The notes beneath the pieces were generated by a model, which saw nothing but the letters and a program-made list of their open reading frames with translations, searched no databases and had not been told where the DNA came from. Below are positions 60,401-64,000 of a DNA stretch of 64,000 nucleotides, in pieces. Positions within the stretch are counted from its first letter, which is position 1; each line of letters opens with the position of its first letter. This DNA comes from Diphasiastrum complanatum (taxonomy: Eukaryota; Streptophyta; Lycopodiopsida; Lycopodiales; Lycopodiaceae): positions 24,174 to 88,173 of the forward strand of contig MU832084.1 in NCBI GenBank assembly GCA_029204225.1, read 5' to 3'. The position numbers and the translations under genes were made by a program.

Positions 60401-62050
60401 GAGGTATTTTTGCACTCAGCCAGATTTGAAGGGCCGCCAAGCTCGGTGGGCCGAGCTGATGCAGGAATTTCATTTGGAAATTCGCTTCCGAAGAGGGAAG
60501 GAAAATGTGGTCGCTGATGCACTATCTCGTATACTGCATCAGATGAGCTTTACTGTGGTTGACATTGGTCTCATGGAGGAGATTAAGAAGGCTCAAGAAA
60601 AGGACCCGCATTGTCAGCGTGTGTGGCCTAATGCGCGCAAGGTAGTCGACCAAACGGAAGAGTCAGTCGAGGCTGTCGCTTCCGTAGAGGCACACACCAG
60701 TACATATTTAACATACACTGTGAAGGATGGTATGTTATTGAGAAATGGAAAAGTTTTCATGCCAGACGTGAAGGATCTTCGTCGTAAGATACTTCATGAA
60801 TGCCATGATAGTCCCTGCGCAGGGCACCCTGGTATTGATAAGACCAGTGAGCTTTTGAGAAGGCATTATTTCTGGCCACGATTGCAGCGGGATGCAAGAG
60901 AGTATGTCCAGTGTTGCACGGCTTGTCAGGTGAACAAGGCCGAGAGAGTAAGTCCTTCGGGCTTGCTACATCCACTTGATGGAATTGAATCCATTCTGGG
61001 TCTTGGGTAGCCCAACAATAAAATCCATAGAGATGCTTTCCCACCTTCCTGTAGGTATCTATGGTAGTGGTAGACAAGTTTTCCAAGATGGCTCATTTCA
61101 TCGCAATGACCAAGAAGGTCACAGCTCCGCAAGTGGCTGAGTTGTTTATTCAGAATATTGTTAGGTTACATGGTCTTCCGAAGTCCATAGTTTCTGACAG
61201 GGATCCCAAGTTTACGGGAAATTTCTGGATTGAGGTGTTTGCCAAGTTGGGAACACAGTTGCGGATGAGTAGCTCTGAGCATCCTCAGACGGATGGCCAG
61301 ACAGAGCGAGTGAATCAGATCTTGGAAGATATGCTTAGGGCATATGTGAGTAGTATGCAAACAGACTGGGTAAAGCATTTACCGCTATTGGAGTTCACGT
61401 ACAATGATAAGAGACATGCGTCCACTGGATTGAGTCCATTTGAGCTCAATTATGGTTTCAGGCCACTGAGTCCTGCAATCATAGGGATTCCGCATAGGGT
61501 ACCTAGTGTTGTAGAGTTTTTGGCTCAGATGCAGCAGAAGCTAGAGTTGGCACGAGATAACTTGTCCAAAGCTGTAGCTAGGGCAGAGAGTTATGCTCGT
61601 GAGAACCGTACCTATCGGGGATTTGAGAATGGAGATTGGGTGTATTTACTAGTCCCTTCGAAGTCGAAGGTGCTATGCACAGGAAAGTGCGCCAAGTTAT
61701 CTCCTAGGTATTGTGGACCATGGTTGATTATTAAGAAGGTGAGCCAAGTAGCTTATAAGCTACAGCTACCTGTTGGATGCAAGGTGCATCCAGTATTCCA
61801 TGTTAGCAAACTGAAGAAATGTTTGCACGATGGCGATAGCCTGGTGGAAGGTCTAGTGTCTCTTGAGGAGAAAGACACCACAGGTTATGGGCTAGACAGA
61901 ATCCTGGATCGAAGGGAGCGATGATTGCGGAATCGTCTCCTTCAAGAGTATCTAGTAACCTGGAAAGGGCATCCGTTGTCAGATGCTACCTGGGAGACGC
62001 GACAGGCGTTGCAGAAGTCTTACCTAGAGTTTGTCATCGAGGACCGATGA
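57407..62050 (+). pseudogene. Gag-pol of chromovirus H
   Basis: The start is ATG 57407 (MDDDRVDISLNPP). A shift near 57460 moves to the frame open 57481-58017, and another near 57870 moves to the main frame open to 60347. Order: gag (QYMVQEYVDRYREILIKIPE); zinc knuckle CFFCLGKHLFNDC, one residue short of CX2CX4HX4C (58344-58382); protease LFDTGSSHN (Asp codon at 58638); RT with FRMCVDYRGLNKITVKHRYP, MPFGLTNAPTTF and FIDD (59751-59762); RNase H (Asp codon at 60201). A TAG at 60345 replaces a codon in the Trp position. Then come the integrase zinc region (60796-60950), the core with VSDRDPKF and TDGQTERVNQ, a TGA at 61922, and a chromodomain (LLQEYLVTWKGHPLSDATWE) ending at TGA 62048-62050. About 82 bp (60978-61059) are inverted and remove the first catalytic Asp from the coding strand. 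Confidence 0.93.
60978..61059 (-). other. Inverted segment inside chromovirus H integrase
   Basis: On the plus strand the integrase frame is lost between LLHPLD and VVVDKFSKMAHF. The reverse complement of this stretch encodes the missing block, with GRWESISMDFIVGLPKTQNG. The ends read GAT and ATC, so breakpoints are uncertain by about three bases. One-base indels accompany both joints. Confidence 0.85.
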
Positions 62051-62058
62051 CTTGCCAG

Positions 62059-62071
62059 AGGAGGGAAGGAT
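62059..62071 (+). other. Polypurine tract of chromovirus H
   Basis: GAGGAGGGAAGGAT immediately precedes the right LTR, just after the pol stop. Confidence 0.8.
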
Positions 62072-62509
62072 TGTTAGAATCCAGTTACGACTCTATCATG
62101 ACCTTGGCACGGCGGGTCACCTGAGGGCTTGAGGCCAAGTATTGGCAAGGGCCAGTGACCGAGCAGGACATCAGTCCCAAGTTGGGACCGGTGCGTCACG
62201 AGGAGTGACCCGGTGTGGTCGCCTGACAAGTTGTCGGGACCCTAGCCGTCAGTGACGAGATGCTAGCCAGCAAGTAGTCGGGGGTGACCAAGAGGGTCAC
62301 AGGTCTTTGGAGGGGCACGAGGGTGGTACCCTATGAGTCAGTCAGTATTCACAGGTCACAGGGGCTAGGCATGCCAAGTGAACTGATCACCCACAGGTGG
62401 ATGCCATGTGCCAGTTGACGGGAATAGCAGGTAGAAGGACTCAAGGAGGGGGTGCCTATGGTTGGGAGGTTCATTCTACAGGACGAGCTTGAGAGACTGG
62501 CTTGTGACA
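62072..62509 (+). repeat. 3' LTR of chromovirus H
   Basis: TGTTAGAATCCAGTTACGAC ... GGCTTGTGACA, matching 56132-56607 with scattered substitutions and a 25-bp shorter middle. Confidence 0.92.
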
Positions 62510-62610
62510 TTGACGGACTGAGGATGATGATTCTTTGGAAAAAGTTGAAAGCATAATGAGCTTCCCTAATCTCCACTACTAAGGACAGAAGTAGTTCAAG
62601 GAGGGAATAT
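62510..62610 (+). pseudogene. Second half of chromovirus I chromodomain, then polypurine tract
   Basis: TTGAC is the right target duplication of element H. The sequence then continues the chromodomain interrupted at 56131 (DEDDDSLEKVESIMSFPNLH) and reaches stops and a purine tract CAAGGAGGGAATAT before TGTTATGG. Confidence 0.72.
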
Positions 62611-63060
62611 TGTTATGGCCATGTTCGGTTACTAAGAATTTGGAATAATCCTTGACATGGGAATTAGACCTCTAGAGTTGAGTTAATAAATTATGTCATG
62701 ATATTTCGGTCAAGGCTAGATTGTGATTAATAATTTGAGAAGGTCTCAAGTACTCCAGATAGATATGTGGAGAGGCACACGATGTGTGACGATCGTATGC
62801 ATGATGAGAAGTATTTGCTCTAACTAGAGTTGAGTCTAGTTTGCATGGGGGTTGGTTGGGCACGTTCATAGGAGTTCCTGGGGGTAAATACCTCTTGTGG
62901 AAACTCACCCTCCCTATTCTTGGCTTTTAGCTTTCAGGCTTCTTGCTCTCCGCTTTCATTAAATATTCACACACTGTGGCTTGGAGGTGAAGCTTTTGTG
63001 TCCTGATCTTAGGCTTGGGTGGTTTGGCTCCACAACTGTTTATCATGTGTTCTTGTAAGT
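62611..63060 (+). repeat. 3' LTR of chromovirus I
   Basis: It begins TGTTATGGCCATGTTCGG after the polypurine tract. No partner LTR is in the window, so the right end is only estimated from where minus-strand gypsy coding sequence begins nearby. Confidence 0.45.
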
Positions 63061-63119
63061 AGATCCCTGGTATCTCTTCACACTTAGTACTTTATGATAA
63101 TCAATCTTGATGCATCAAC

Positions 63120-63970
63120 CAAATATGATGTGGTCGGCCCTAGTACTTGAGTTTGGTTTGAAGAACTCACATTTTGCCTCATTCGCATAGAGCTTTTCCT
63201 ACCTTAGAAGCTCCAAGACAGTACAAAGAGGCTCTTAATGCTTTTCAAGGGTCGGCCTATAAATGTCCTCTTATTATAATGCTGTGAACTTTCCCAAGTA
63301 TGAATGAAGAATATTGTTCATTATATTTTGGAATGTGGCAGGTCATTAGTGACTCCAAACAACATAACTAAAAACTCATGATTTGCATATCTAATTCGAA
63401 AAACAATCTTAGGAATTTCTTCCTTTTCAATCCTTACTGATGATATTTTGATCTTGGAGAAGTACTTTGCTTCATTCAGATATCTTTTAGATCATCCATC
63501 CTAATAAAGACTTATCAGTTTTTTATGATCATTTTATTCAACTTTTTATAGTCAAGACAAAAGCGAGTGCCTCCATCCTCTTTTGCTAACCGAAAGTACT
63601 GGTGTTCCCCAAGGGGACTTACTAGGACTAATGTGACCCATTCTAAGATACTCTTGAAGTCAGACAACTCTATTTTCTTCCTTTTGGATAATCTGTAAGG
63701 GAGCAATGATGATACAAAAGAGAATCAAATCCATTTGTGTTTGTGGGTTTGTGCGATGCAATGATATCCGAGAGAAGCATTGTGTTTTAGATATAAAATT
63801 CTTGATCATATGGCATGTGATTGCTACCAGCCTACACACTTTCATTAGGTTGAGGACATTACTGACTTTGACATCTACATTGAGCCCTACCAAGAAGCTT
63901 TGCAAGTCTTTCAAGGAGGATAGCTCCTTTTTGTACACCATAGCTTTGCACCAAGTTATACGTGTTTAGG
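63120..63970 (-). pseudogene. Gypsy reverse transcriptase start (element J), continuing past window end
   Basis: The minus strand reads LPYRLSKRKKIELSDFKSIL, a DGGTRFCLDYKKLNKMIIKN block (63590-63520) and then, in other frames, AKYFSKIKISSV and KIVFRIRYANHEFLVMLFGV with a degraded NAPATFQ region (63470-63330). The YxDD box is not preserved. Upstream (63941-63700) is a linker without clear motifs. Confidence 0.75.
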
Positions 63971-64000
63971 CAGCCCAACCTGATGTTGTGGCTTTGCTGT

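Larger units (their letters stand above)
56132..62509 (+). mobile_element. Nearly complete chromovirus H (6.4 kb)
   Basis: Two LTRs (56132-56607, 62072-62509), TG...CA termini, 5-bp target duplication TTGAC on both sides, primer binding site, gag-pol with chromodomain and polypurine tract are all present. The LTRs differ by a moderate number of substitutions and a few indels, so this is the youngest element here. The coding region has two gag frameshifts, two nonsense codons in pol and an internal inversion, so it cannot be autonomous. Confidence 0.93.

Noticed and set aside
60757..61132. Minus-strand frames overlapping the chromovirus integrase
   Set aside because: They are open because an 82-bp piece of integrase is inverted, with shadow coding on both sides; not a separate gene.

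Overview
The window is nuclear DNA from a land plant. It holds two split genes with canonical GT/AG introns, one encoding a nodulin-like major facilitator protein and the other the N-terminus of a plant O-fucosyltransferase. The rest is a dense layering of decayed retrotransposons: Ty1/copia, Ty3/gypsy including chromoviruses, a LINE fragment and a Penelope-like element. The introns are long and repeat-invaded, and many retroelement fragments are nested or truncated. A large, repeat-rich genome such as a fern or gymnosperm fits, but the species cannot be fixed from the sequence alone.

Layout. 1-5113 is the 3' half of a Ty3/gypsy element: integrase tail, a TATA-bearing spacer, a long additional reading frame of unknown function, polypurine tract and LTR. 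5114-9330 has two copia remnants, both on the minus strand: family A gag-protease with its LTR, cut by the LTR and pol of family C. 9331-9800 is a T-rich tract packed with TTCnnGAA palindromes. 9840-11376 is a minus-strand gypsy RNase H-integrase of the same general type as the element at the left edge. 11392-11700 is a stray family A LTR piece. 13302-19264 (minus) is the three-exon transporter gene, with a gypsy gag-protease relic in its second intron. 20.2-23.5 kb is mostly unassigned. 23.5-27.6 kb is a second family A copia copy (plus) abutting a family B copia gag and LTR (minus). 30.4-33.2 kb is a second family C copia copy (minus). 33.2-40.9 kb is AT-rich and almost gene-free. 40958-42530 (plus) holds the first three coding exons of the O-fucosyltransferase gene; no later exon was found to the right. 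43.1-45.7 kb is a pair of about 390-bp tandem units, the second invaded by a MITE and by a copia integrase fragment. 46.3-47.0 kb is a LINE reverse-transcriptase scrap, and 48.0-48.7 kb a second MITE. 49.6-52.7 kb has two gypsy relics facing each other. 52.9-55.5 kb is a broken Penelope-like element. 55.6-63.1 kb is an old chromovirus end split by a nearly complete 6.4-kb chromovirus with matching 5-bp target duplications. 63.1-64.0 kb is the start of another minus-strand gypsy reverse transcriptase.

The most noteworthy observations are: (i) the Penelope-like element, a class reported only sporadically in plants; (ii) two short TIR elements with 8-bp target duplications and arrays of GGGAA(A)CG-type subterminal motifs, one with an unoccupied site next door for comparison; (iii) an approximately 82-bp inversion inside the integrase of the youngest chromovirus; (iv) a gypsy element carrying an unrecognised 3' coding region behind its own TATA-like sequence; (v) a cluster of nine perfect TTCnnGAA palindromes; and (vi) two copies of one copia family that show where a 98-bp (GA)n microsatellite arose. 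No CRISPR array, rRNA gene or convincing functional tRNA gene was seen. All retroelement coding regions here carry stops, frameshifts or deletions, so none looks autonomous.
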